DNA of 64,000 nucleotides, from contig NC_134082.1 in NCBI RefSeq assembly GCF_000715075.1, positions 189,337,948 through 189,401,947 of the forward strand, given 5' to 3'. The stretch comes from Nicotiana tabacum (taxonomy: Eukaryota > Streptophyta > Magnoliopsida > Solanales > Solanaceae). The first letter of the stretch is position 1; the number at the start of each line of letters is the position of its first letter. The translations under genes and the position numbers were made by a program. Positions 37,501 through 48,270 of this stretch are shown here, piece after piece. The notes beneath the pieces were generated by a model. It saw only the letters and a list, made by a program, of their open reading frames with translations. It had not been told where the DNA came from and searched no databases.

Positions 37501-39071
37501 TGCGGGAATACTTTTAAGTTCTAGGTCGCCCACCAGTATAATGCGGGAATACTTTTAAGTTCTAGGTCGCCCACCAGTATAATGCGGGAATACATTTAAG
37601 TTCTAGGTCGCCCACCAGTATAATGCGGGAATACTTTTAAGTTCTAGGTCGCCCACCAGTATAATGCGGGAATACTTTTAAGTTCTAGGTCGCCCACCAG
37701 TATAATGCGGGAATACTTTTAAGTTCTAGGTCGCCCACCAGTATAATGCGGGAATACTTTTAAGTTCTAGGTCGCCCACCAGTATAATGCGGGAATACTT
37801 TTAAGTTCTAGGTCGCCCACCAGTATAATGCGGGAATACTTTTAATTTCTAGGTCGCCCACCAGTATAATGCGGGAATACTTTTAATTTCTAGGTCGCCC
37901 ACCAGTATAATGCGGGAATACTTTTAAGTTCTAGGTCGCCCACCAGTATAATGCGGGAATACTTTTAAGTTCTAGGTCGCTCACTAGTATAATGCGGGAA
38001 TACTTTTAAGTTCTAGGTCGCCCACCAGTATAATGCGGGAATACTTTTAAGTTCTAGGTCGCCCACCAGTATAATGCGGGAATACTTTTAAGTTCTAGGT
38101 CGCCCACCAGTATAATGCGGGAATACTTTTAAGTTCTAGGTCGCCCACCAGTATAATGCGGGAATACTTTTAATTTCTAGGTCGCCCACCAGTATAATGC
38201 GGGAATACTTTTAAGTTCTAGGTCGCCCACCAGTATAATGCGGGAATACTTTTAAGTTCTAGGTCGCCCACCAGTATAATGCGGGAATACTTTTAAGTTC
38301 TAGGTCGCCCACCAGTATAATGCGGGAATACTTTTAAGTTCTAGGTCGCCCACCAGTATAATGCGGGAATACTTTTAAGTTCTAGGTCGCCCACCAGTAT
38401 AATGCGGGAATACTTTTAAGTTCTAGGTCGCCCACCAGTATAATGCGGGAATACATTTAAGTTCTAGGTCGCCCACCAGTATAATGCGGGAATACTTTTA
38501 AGTTCTAGGTCTCCCACCAGTATAATGCGGGAATACTTTTAAGTTCTAGGTCGCCCACCAGTATAATGCGGGAATACATTTTAATTTCTAGGTCGCCCAC
38601 CAGTATAATGCGGGAATACTTTTAAGTTCTAGGTCGCCCACCAGTATAATGCGGGAATACTTTTAAGTTCTAGGTCGCCCACCAGTATAATGCGGGAATA
38701 CATTTTAATTTCTAGGTCGCCCACCAGTATAATGCGGGAATACTTTTAATTTCTAGGTCGCCCACCAGTATAATGCGGGAATACTTTTAAGTTCTAGGTC
38801 GCCCACCAGTATAATGCGGGAATACATTTAAGTTCTAGGTCGCCCACCAGTATAATGCGGGAATACTTTTAAGTTCTAGGTCGCCCACCAGTATAATGCG
38901 GGAATACTTTTAAGTTCTAGGTCGCCCACCAGTATAATGCGGGAATACTTTTAAGTTCTAGGTCGCCCACCAGTATAATGCGGGAATACTTTTAAGTTCT
39001 AGGTCGCCCACCAGTATAATGCGGGAATACTTTTAAGTTCTAGGTCGCCCACCAGTATAATGCGGGAATAC
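22521..39071 (+). repeat. Satellite-like array: about 400 tandem copies of a 41-bp unit
   Basis: The unit contains GTCGCCCACCAGTATAATGC followed by GGGAATACTTTTAAGTTCTA. It repeats every 41 bp for 16.5 kb, head to tail, broken once at 26671-26704. Frequent variants differ at the AAGTTC/AATTTC, CTTTT/CATTT and TATGTTC positions. A 42-bp form has CATTTTAATTTC. The period is not a multiple of three and stops are frequent, so it does not encode protein. Rare private changes recur at fixed distances (2294, 2793 and 3404 bp), showing growth by copying of multi-unit blocks. Ogre-type 3' UTRs are known to contain tandem repeats that can seed genomic satellites. There are no unique spacers, so it is not a CRISPR. 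Confidence 0.97.
26671..26704 (+). repeat. Internal copy of the array's 3' boundary sequence
   Basis: ATTCAGCTCTAGATTTTGG...CAGTCGCCCCA interrupts the array here. The same stretch, with one difference (CAGTCACCCCA), is at 39072-39104, where the array ends for good. It looks like a diverged monomer carrying extra bases between CTCTAG and TCGCCC. Confidence 0.9.
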
Positions 39072-39796
39072 ATTCAGCTCTAGATTTTGGAATCAGTCAC
39101 CCCACCTGAAGACGGAAGGGTACAACAGAGATCCCCAAACGGGAAACAATGAAATCCCCAGCACCAAGAAGCAGACAACTGCAGAGGCAAGCGCGCAATT
39201 CAAAAGGAAAAAGGAACGCATCTCAAAAGAAGTAGTTTGGGAGCGTTGTAGCATGCCCAGTATGACGATTGATGAAGAAACATACCACTGAAGAAACCAT
39301 TGGAAAATTTAAAGAAGAAAGTCGTGTCCCCAGTGGATCAAGCAAAGTGATGAAACTGGCATTCAAACGTCAGCAAAGGACCAGCATCATCTCCCAAAGT
39401 CTCAAGATAAAGGCATCGGAGGAAAGTGGTAGCCGACAAGAAAGCAAGGCAACAAGAACAAGTTGAAGATGGATGAGATTTCAGGATCCTCAGTTTATCT
39501 TAGCTTCTTGTTTTCCTTTGAGCAATGTAATAGGGAGATCGGTTGAGCAGTAGCATCCTACATCAGCATACAACAGCGCACAACAACAACAACAAGCACT
39601 ACAGTCACACGGTAGTCCCAGCTACCAAATTTCCCGAACTACATTGACCTGATTCCTGTTCAGCCCAGGATATGTAGGAAACCTCTGAAGCAAAGGTTCG
39701 GTCAAATCTTTTTCAAAAAATGCTTCACACGGAGTATTCGGACGGGCAAAAATCGCTCGCTTTATCTTTGCGCGAAAACCCTTCGTGTCTTCGGGC
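39072..39796 (+). other. Ogre 3' UTR, part 2 (after the satellite array)
   Basis: This is noncoding sequence from the array boundary to the polypurine tract. It holds ATCCCCAGCA at 39154, a CAACAACAA run (about 39580-39597), and copy 3 of the GAACTAC...GTAGG motif (39636-39678). A 65-codon ORF (39269-39466) has no recognisable features. Confidence 0.75.
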
Positions 39797-39809
39797 AAAG
39801 AGGGGCAGC
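39797..39809 (+). promoter_or_regulatory. Polypurine tract of the Ogre element
   Basis: AAAGAGGGGCAGC immediately precedes the 3' LTR start TGTAAGCACG. It is purine-rich and in the expected place to prime plus-strand DNA. The CAGC end is slightly unusual for a polypurine tract. Confidence 0.85.
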
Positions 39810-40576
39810 TGTAAGCACGTGATTTTTGCTTTACGGACAATCGCTCCAAAAGAAAATAAAAATAGTGACAAATGGTTTCGCTGTACAATTTTTCGATCTG
39901 TCCGTGACATGTGTTTGTGGGTCTGTCCATTTTGCATCTAGTCATTATCAAACGAAAATAAAAAAATATATATATATATATATATAAAGTATATGTGTCG
40001 TTAAAAGAAAATTCAAAAATATGAATATATGTGCGTCGTTCGTTCTAGGTTGTGATTTAACTTACTTAACTATTTTGTGATAATTATGTGGAAATGTCAC
40101 AGTGTTGTTGATTTTAATTTCACTATTTTTATTATTATTAAAAGAAAAAAAGAAGAAAAAAAAAAGAAAAAAGTAAAAGAGTGAGGGAAAACCGGTTTGG
40201 GCCCAAAAGAAATGAAATAAAACAGGCCCAAACCAGCACTCTGATCCAGTCCAAAACAAGCCTGCCCAAACACGGACTCAAACGACGCCGTATCGGCATC
40301 CCTACCAAAGCCGTTGATCTGATTCAAACGAACGGTCCAGATCAGGCTGTTCAACTCGCCTCAACGACGTCATTTCAGGCAAGATGATCTAAGCCGTCCA
40401 ACCCCATTGATCCAACGGATCCAGGCCCTCCTCTAAACCCGTCAACATGGCCGATCCATGCCCTTTACCCGGTCTCACCCACCATCACGCCCAAACGACA
40501 CCGTCTTTCCTAAGTGGATGGATCCTGGCCATAGATCTCACTTGATCCAACGGCCAGGATCTAAATCCTCAATACA

Positions 40577-40584
40577 TATATAAG
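40577..40584 (+). promoter_or_regulatory. TATA box of the 3' LTR
   Basis: TATATAAG in the same context as 6558-6565. It could drive transcription out of the element into the right half of element A. Confidence 0.55.
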
Positions 40585-43159
40585 TTCTCCATTACACCCC
40601 ACGCCCCCAAACCAAACCCCACCTTCCCCACTGTACACCCTCGTCCTAAACACAGCCCCTTCTCATCCTCGAACCCTAGCATGCCGCCCCAGTATCCCTC
40701 GCCATTAAAACCGGCGGCATGGACGCCGGTGGCCACCTCCTGAACACCCTAGGACCACCTCACTGTCCTGAACACAAATCCACTAACCACGAGCCTCGAA
40801 TCACTTCCGTTCGTCTCGAATCTTCATTTGAAGATTTGAGTCGAACCCGGATCTATGCCAAACCATCCCATCTTCATACCAGACACTCCCCTGACTTTCC
40901 TCGTGACCAAACCAAGCTTGGTTTGGTCCGAATCTACCCACAACTCCCTAAAAATCAGATCTGGAAATCCAGACTTTAGAACACATGCACCTGGGGAATC
41001 CGGCCGGTTTGGACATGGGTTTGAGGTCTAATAGACCTTAATCAAGGTGTTCTCATGTGAGAACACCCTGATTAAAGTTTGTTCGGCCTCAAAAGTTCGA
41101 AGATGAATCAGATTTGGGTCTGTTTTGATTTAAACATTTTCGGTAAGTTTTCCTTTCTTTTGTGTTAGTTTTGATTAAGTGGTCAGCATGCTTCATTGTG
41201 TTTGTTTGTTATTTTTTGTTATTTTTTTTGTCATTCGGATTTCTTTCATCTCTGTAAAGACCTTTTATTTGGTCGATTGTGTTCTGTGTATGATTCTGAA
41301 TGTACTCTGTGATAAACATGATAACTCATATAGGCCCCAGTAATTGAACAAAAATTGTCTGATGCCCTTTAGATCCCTAAATGTATTGTTTATGTGAGCG
41401 ACTGATTATTACCTGTTATAATTAGTATAGTCGACTCGATAAATGTCGTCGATTAGTTTGCTATAACTAATGAATCGAATGAGCTAGTATTTTCACGTAA
41501 CTAATTGAACTCGGACACTGACTGAATGTCCCAGTAATGTTTGAAATGGTTTGTTGGCATTATAAAAATGACTAAAAGGGTTCAGTCTAGGCAGTCCTGA
41601 ATTTGAACTCTCATCAGTTCAAAAATGCCCTGATGCTGCAATAGGCAGGGCAGTAATAATCCAGGGTTAACAAGGGCATTCTGGGGTGTTGAAAAAGACA
41701 GAAAAGATTAGTATAAATGGGCTGACAAGTAGGGTACTAATTTAGGATTAAACTAATACCAATGGGGAACAAGACACAAGGGTATGGGGCTTAAAATGAA
41801 TAAACAAATGAGCCCATAATTCTGGATTAAACAAAAACCAGGCGTGGGGAATAAAGGGGGCTGACACCAAAAGATGCTTAGGCATGGGCTTTAAAGAGTA
41901 TGGGCAGGCTGCAAGTTGCAGCAAAAAAGGCAGCTTAACTGCACTGGTTTTTGGCTTATAAAGAAGCCATTTGAGAACTTAAAAAGAAAAGAGTTTTGAG
42001 TCTTAGGCTGGACTTTTAGTCTTCAGAAAAGAGAAAACAAAAGGCTGGAATTTTTGGTTTAAAAGCTGAAACTTTTAGTCTGAAGGAAGGTTGACTGAGT
42101 TTAAAGAAAGCTGAAAAACATAAGTTAGTTTCCAAATAGATTATAACCAAACACCATCTGAAAGTTGAATAAGAATTCATATTGGTCAAGCTGCCTTGGC
42201 CAAGTTCTGTCATCTGCACTGACTGAGCTGTTTGTTGGTTGCTGAACTGTTGTTATTTGCTGCATCGAACTTCTTTTACTTCTGGTGTTCATTACTCTTC
42301 GTCTGGAATTACTGGTTTGGCATTCGACTATTTGCTGGTTTCTTTTGTTCTGGGAACTATTGTTGGTTGTTCGCGGACTGTGGAAAACACTTGGTTTAGT
42401 TGGTTGATTGCTGTGTTGTTGCTGTGTGTCTGCCGCTGCTGTATTCACTGCATATTGCCTAGCTGATCATTCCTTTCTTCTTTGTCCTCCTTACCAGGTA
42501 CACAATCGATACCACTAATGTAACTGAGAGTTTGAACATGAATGCAAAAGAGAGGACCTGCAGATTGTTTTTATATACACGTGGACTGTTGTGTTAAATG
42601 TCATGTAGTATATAGTAGTTACATTTTCGTTTGGATAATAGAAGTAGCCTACATGCTTAGTGTATCAATGTAGGTTAATGAATGCTAGTCATGTATGTGT
42701 GCTGTTAGGTGAAAAACATTCCCAGTGTAATAAGTTGTATTTTTAGATTTAGTCTGAGGGTGTAATATATTCTCTAATGTAAGCCAAATAGGAAAACTAT
42801 CCACTTTAGTTAAAATTCTTTCTCCTTTTGCCAGATTGTCCCATATAAATTGATAAACTCATTTCACAGAACAAAGAATCAGTTTTAGGCCTCAATCTCA
42901 TGAAGGCCGAGCCCAAACCGAAACAAATCAGTTAGGCCCATATCGAAAAACAGGGGCCCAAGTCTGGCCATCTCGCATGAGCTAGGTTTGGGCCCATAAT
43001 TTTCGACTAGTTGTCCATAATCACAGTCACGTTTTATTATTCTGTAAAAGCATTTTAAATCCTGTTATAAGTAAGCTCGCAATCATGTAATCGATTAGGG
43101 CTATTTACTGCTTTCAATTAGTAGAGACAAACACCACAAGAAACGTAGTTGCTATAGGA

Positions 43160-43773
43160 TATCCTTTTAAAATAAGGACGAGACGAGCCTCGATGAAAAT
43201 AAACAAAACGCGCAGGTGCGGGGCCCTCGTTAAATGTATATTATTGAAGCATTTAGTTTCCAGGACGGGTTGCTTAGCAAATCTCACAACCCTCCTAAAA
43301 TAACAACACGTTAGTCTTTTTAGGATACGCTTTAATAAACCTTACCTTCTTAAACTCGGGTGCACATTTATGTGACCCAAATCCAAATCTCGACGGATTC
43401 GAAATGTATTTCTAATCACGGGTACATTGATTGTGACGTGATCCGAGAGGCATATCCATGACGTCGCGAATTCCTTTTAAAAGTAGAACGAGACGAGCCT
43501 CGTCAAATAAAATAGACTCAGCAGCGGGGCCCTCTAACTGTATATACATTACAACACTTAGAATTCGGGACATGCCGTTTAGCAAATTTTACGGCCTTCC
43601 CCAAAACAACCATACGTTAGTTGTTTTAGGCGCGTCTTAAATAATTTATTTTTCTTAAATCGGGTGCACATTTATGTGACCCAAATCCAAATCTCAACCG
43701 AGTCAAGGCATGTCAATAATCACGGGTGCATTGATGTAACGTGGTTCGAGATATGTTTTCACGACGTTGCAAG
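43160..43773 (+). repeat. Diverged tandem duplication inside the Ogre 3' LTR
   Basis: This is the counterpart of 9132-9745 at the constant 34028 offset, with the same two units of about 305 bp. Confidence 0.85.
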
Positions 43774-44141
43774 TCCTATAAAAATAACAGTGAATGATAA
43801 AAGCGGTTTAAAAGATAAAATTGGCACATAAGTTCATGCTTGTATAAAATCAGATAATCAAGCCGAATATAACAATTGAGCGACCGTGCTATAACCACGG
43901 AACTCGGGAATGCCTAACACCTTCTCCCGGGCTAACATAATTCCTTATCCGGATTTCTGGTACGCAGACTGTAATATAGAGTCATTCTTTTCCTCGATTC
44001 GGTATTAAAATTGGTGACTTGGGACACCTTAAATCTCCCAAGTGGCGACTCTAAAATAAATAAACCAATGCCGTTTCGATTGTCCTTTAATTGGAAAAAA
44101 CTCCCTTGCGCCTCTCGGGTGCGGAAAAAGGAGGTGTGACA

Positions 44142-44146
44142 TGATT
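44142..44146. repeat. Target-site duplication TGATT, right copy (Ogre insertion)
   Basis: Directly follows the LTR end and equals 5751-5755. Confidence 0.95.
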
Positions 44147-45314
44147 TGTGATACGGCTTGGTGAATTTCTTATGTGTTGAGGTTCCGCGTAGAGATGATG
44201 TCTTGAGATTCAGATCATATATCGCACCTCAGTTGTGCTTGAGTTTTGTAGCTTATGACACTATATGTCTCCCCAGGGATGGTATTATGCACTTAGCGTG
44301 ATTGTGACCAGCATTCGGTATTTTGTTGTAATGAGCAATCTGGATCGATGTGTTTCTCCTTATGTGAATTTTATGTGTGGAACGGGTGGCACACCACCAT
44401 GGGTACGTTGTTTGGATCGGGTTGCACGCCACAACAGTGTGATGTTGAGTACAGTTCCCTGTATCTGTTTTTATGGGTTTTGTTTCCTATTTTTCTGAAA
44501 AAAGCTCATATTATTTGTGTGCACGCGTCACATGTATGATTCGCGAGCGGGGTGTCTGTTTAGTTATGTTGAGCACGTTGCATGCATGATTCGCGAACGG
44601 GGTAATTGAATTTCCTTTTCAGAGTTCGTTTTTCTTTTGTATCGCGTTCGAGTTTGTGGCCCATTGGCGCATTGTAGCATCATATAAGACTTTTGGTCAC
44701 GTCTAGGTGGCTTATTGCCTGAGCAGTTCGTACTGGGTGAGACGAGATCATTGGATTTAGGATCAGTGCAATCTAATTATATGAAGTATATTAAGGAACT
44801 AAGACCATTATTTGGTTCAGAATAAGGTGATGATTCTTGTCAGGAGTATAGAACCAATGATTTGTTGATTCATCAGTTGGTTATGAATTTCTACACATCT
44901 CTTCCATCGCGGCGATATTGTAAGAGTTAGAGTAAGACCTATGTATGTCATGAGGTGCAATGGGAGCATCAGATTCGTGGAATTTCGAATAATTTGATCA
45001 GAGAATGTTATTGTGGTCCTGTGACTAAAGTGGTGCAAGGTGTGAATTCAGCTAAGGAATGCAGTCATATTTTGCTGCTGCGTGTAGTAATTCATACAGT
45101 GAGCGTATGTTGGAAACAGTCCTGGCAGAGAATTGGGGATGTTTGAATTGGGCTCTAAGGCTTATTTGCTTAAGTGGAAAAGGATATCTTCAGATTGATT
45201 GAGCTAGGGTGCCAGCTGAGTTGTGGTAGCACGGGTAGGTGCTCAAGGTGTTAAACAGTGATTTCGGGCAACTCCAGCGTAGTTCTTAGCACGTTCGAGG
45301 ACGAACGTATGTTT
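44147..45314 (+). other. Internal region of element A, right part, no recognisable coding
   Basis: It continues the sequence broken at 5750. No gag or pol motif was seen. Between 44527 and 44604 it carries two copies of the ATGATTCGCGAGCGGGGT-type motif, 51 nt apart, as in the LTRs. The end (about 45290-45314) has the TTCGAGGACGAACG stretch usually seen just before the polypurine tract of Tekay-type elements (recalled). Confidence 0.6.
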
Positions 45315-45327
45315 AAGTGGGAGAGAA
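45315..45327 (+). promoter_or_regulatory. Polypurine tract of element A
   Basis: AAGTGGGAGAGAA ends exactly where the 3' LTR begins (TGTAACGACT). Confidence 0.75.
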
Positions 45328-48208
45328 TGTAACGACTCGACCGGTCGTTTTGAGCTCTAGCGCGTCGTTCAGAAGTTTGAGGCCATGAGCAGCTTCACTT
45401 CAGGTATTATGACTTGTGTGCACGATTAGAATTGAATTCTGGGAAGTTCGGAGTTGATTTGGAAAGAGAATTCTCATTTCGGAAGCTTTAAGTTGAAAGA
45501 ATTGACTAAGGTTGGATTTTTGAGTAAACAACCTCAGAATCGGGATTCGAAGGTTCCAGCAGGTTCATATGATGATTTCGGACTTGGGCGTATGTCCGAA
45601 CTAAGTTTTGGAAGACTCGGGAATGTTTCGGTGCTTATTGTGGAAGTTAGCATTTTGAAGGAATTTTAGAAGTTTGGGTTGAAGTGCATTTCAGTGTTAT
45701 CGACGTCAGTTTGGGATTCCGAGTCTAGGTATAGCTTCGTATGGTGATTCTGGTATTGGGAGCGTGATCGTAAGTGAATTTGGAGGTCCGTGGGTCATTT
45801 TGGAGTCATTTGGCTAAAGATAGAAATTTGAATTCGAGGAGTTTGACCGGAAGTGAAATTTTTGATATCGAGGTCGGATTCCAGCTCCGGAAGTTGGAGT
45901 AGGTCCGTAATATCGAATATGACTTGATAGGTTTCGACATCGAATATAGAAGTTTGAAATTCTAAAGTTCATTAAGCTTGAATTGGAGGGTGATTCATGA
46001 TTTCGATGTTGTTTGATGTGATTTGAGGCCTCAAGCAGGTCCATGTTATGTTATAGGACTGGTTGGTGTGATTAGACGGGGTCCCAAGGGCCTCGGGTGT
46101 GTTTCGGGGTGGTTTCGGAGCATTTCGGGCAGTTTTGGAATTGTTGTTTGTTGGTGTCTGGTTTCCTTCTTCGCGAACGCGAAGGTAGTGCTGCGTTCAC
46201 GAATAGGAGTAGATGGGGCTGCTGAATTTAGCCTTCGCGAACGCGAAGAAGGTAAGGGAGAGTTGGGCCCAAGGCCATTTGGCCTACGCAAACGCGTAGA
46301 GGATAACGCGAACACGATGGGTCTGGGCAACAGGATTTCGCTAACGCGATCAGCGGGTCGCGAACGCGGAGAAGTATTTTCTGGGCATGAAATTTCTGTG
46401 CTTCGCGAACACGAGGGATGTTCCGCGTTCGCGATGAAGGGTCGCCTGGGCAGTGTTCTTTTAAAATAGGAGTTTTGGCTCATTTTCACTTCATTTTCCA
46501 TGGGAGCCGATTTTGGAGCAACTTTGGAGAGCCATTTTCATCACCAATCATGAGGTAAGTGATTTCTACTAGTTTTGAGTAAATGCAAGGTTTATATATG
46601 GATTTAGACAAGGAAATTTGTAGAAATTTGGGGTTTTGGGGAAGACCTAGAAATTTGATATTCTTGAATTTTGACCACACTTTTGGGTATTGGATTGAGA
46701 GTAAATTATATATTTGAGTTCGTGAGGCTATGAGTAAACTTAATCTTCGAAGAATTTTGGAATCCGGGCACGTAGGCCTGAGGGCGCATTTATCAACTTT
46801 CTGATCGGGGTTAGAAATTATTATAAACTAGATCATTAGGGGTAATTGAACATATATTAATGGATTTTGCATAATTATTGGCTAGTTTAGGAGCATTGTA
46901 CATCTATTTGAGTCTTTGGAAGGGCGTGGAATGCCGGTTATGGATCTTCAGAGCTAGGTGAGTCTCCTTTCTAATCTTGTAAGAGGGAATTATCCCCATA
47001 GGTGAAATAATTGGTTATGTGCTTCTATTTGTGGGGGCTACGTACGCACGAGGTGACGAGAGTCCGTGCGTAGCTACTATTATATGTAAGTCCAGGTAGT
47101 CTAGGACCCAAAAGCATGCTATACTTGGAATATCTGTAATCTTGTTGGCAATTGAATTGCTTAAATCCTATCGAATTGGTAAATTGATTTCTAAAAGGAT
47201 TAAACTTCAGTTTCTTAAATCATTAAAAGAGAATTGGCTTTTATTTGGATAAACGTTTCCCGATAAATTCTTGATTGGTTGTTTGAGCATGTATTTCTAT
47301 GTATACCTGTGTCGCATGTATGATTCGCGAGCAGGGTGATTGATTATTTAAATTTGACCGCGTCGCATGTATGATTCGCGAGCGGGGTAATAGATGCATC
47401 TATGGTTCGTGCCGTTTGATCCTCGGTAGTGCACATTTTACATTTATGTTGGATCGGGTCGTACATCCTCGACATGATTTGTGCATGCTTGTATTACTTG
47501 AGATTTATCGATATTAATATTTGCCCTCCCTGGCTTGAGATAATTGAAAATTAATAGATTATGATTCCGGAGATTTTTAATATAAAAAGAAACTTTTACC
47601 TGTTCGTGACTTATTTGAAATTACTGCCATTCTTAATAACTCCATGATTACTCACATTTATACTATATTACTATTGGACCACTAGTAAGTGTCGAAGTCG
47701 ACCTCTCATTTCTACTTCTTCGAGATTAGATGGGATACTCATTGGGTACACGTTATTTTCGTACTCATACTATACTTGCTGTGCATTTTTATTACACAGG
47801 TTTATGTGTGGCTAGTGGCATAGTGGCATGGCTGATACGGAGACTTAGGTGAGTTGCATTTATCAAGATGACCGTAGCCAGCAAAGTCTCCTTCAGAGTA
47901 TTGTACTATATTTTCATTTTGTCCACTTGTATTCTGGGCAGTTACTGTATTTTATTTCATTCCCTAGTAAATGCTCATGCACTTGTGACATCGGGTTCTG
48001 GGATGTCTATGGAAGTAGTCAGTATTTTGAAAATTGTTAAAGATATCATTGTTTATTCAGTGGAAATTTATTCCTTATTGTTTAAATGTATAAAAGAAGT
48101 GAATTCAGAAATATCTAAAACGAGAAACTACTAGTTATTTAGTGTTGGCTTGCCTGACAATGGTGTCTGGCACCATCACGACCCTTAATGAATCTTTGGG
48201 TCGTGACA
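45328..48208 (+). repeat. 3' LTR of element A (2881 bp)
   Basis: It runs from TGTAACGACT to GGGTCGTGACA. Near its start is a perfect palindrome CGACCGGTCG (45338-45347). It carries a cluster of TTCGCGAACGCGAA-type palindromes (about 46165-46435) and the 51-nt-spaced motif pair (47311 and 47362). The last bases TTTGGGTCGTGACA are shared with the chromovirus LTR (its end at 55958 on the minus strand), suggesting related families. The ORF at 46023-46469 is read out of the CG-rich repeats and is not believed. Confidence 0.88.
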
Positions 48209-48270
48209 ATCTGGTTCTTATCATTAAGTTTGTTAGATCATCAAAACATAATAGAACACAAAACCAATCA
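48209..48270 (-). repeat. Stub of the Sirevirus-like 3' LTR
   Basis: On the minus strand, purine-rich AAAGGGAAAAA is followed by TGATTGGTTTTGTG... and a TTTTGATGATCTAACAAACT stretch, which I recall from starts of Solanaceae Sirevirus LTRs. It is cut off at 48209 by the LTR end of element A. The boundary is approximate. Confidence 0.5.

Larger units (their letters stand above)
5756..44141 (+). mobile_element. Giant Ogre/Tat-type Ty3/gypsy retrotransposon with a satellite array in its 3' UTR
   Basis: Two 4.3-kb LTRs (5756-10113 and 39810-44141) flank a 29.7-kb interior, bounded by a TGATT target duplication. Features of the Ogre/Tat lineage are present: very long LTRs, a tRNA-Arg-type primer site, an extra ORF upstream of gag, a putative intron between protease and RT, two RNase H domains with the first degenerate, an integrase without a chromodomain, and a repetitive 3' UTR. 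At 38.4 kb it exceeds the roughly 25 kb I recall for large Ogre elements, because 16.5 kb is a 41-bp tandem array. Visible lesions are few: one stop codon in ORF1 (12121-12123) and one base missing in gag (14192-14195). With near-identical LTRs this indicates recent insertion. Lineage naming rests on recalled family features. Confidence 0.93.
39810..44141 (+). repeat. 3' LTR of the Ogre element (4332 bp)
   Basis: It starts TGTAAGCACG and ends GTGACA, followed by the target duplication TGATT. Compared with the 5' LTR it has a shorter TA run (39966-39986), an extra dozen bases near 40709-40720, and about 13 substitutions, most of them in its last 0.85 kb. Confidence 0.95.
1..48208 (+). mobile_element. 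Element A: Tekay-like Ty3/gypsy LTR element, 5' end outside window, split by a nested Ogre element
   Basis: Sequence 1-2582 is homologous to 45657-48208, both ending in GGGTCGTGACA, which marks them as two LTRs of one element. The primer site follows the first copy at 2586 and a purine tract (45315-45327) precedes the second. The start of the 5' LTR, about 330 bp, lies outside the window. The internal region (2583-5750 and 44147-45327, about 4.3 kb without the nested Ogre) shows no long ORF and no gag or pol motif that I could recognise, so this looks like a non-autonomous or fully decayed copy. The iMet-like primer site and the leader resemble Solanaceae Tekay/Del chromoviruses (recalled). 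The 3' LTR abuts a Sirevirus-like LTR stub at 48209, so the element probably inserted there. Its target duplication cannot be checked because the left end is missing. Confidence 0.8.

Noticed and set aside
22521..39071. CRISPR-like regular repeat array
   Set aside because: Units are contiguous 41-bp tandem copies with no unique spacers, in a plant retrotransposon. It is a satellite-type array.
46023..46501. Overlapping ORFs of about 150 codons on both strands in the 3' LTR of element A
   Set aside because: They are by-products of the CG-rich palindromic repeats, and the homologous stretch of the 5' LTR has no such long frame.
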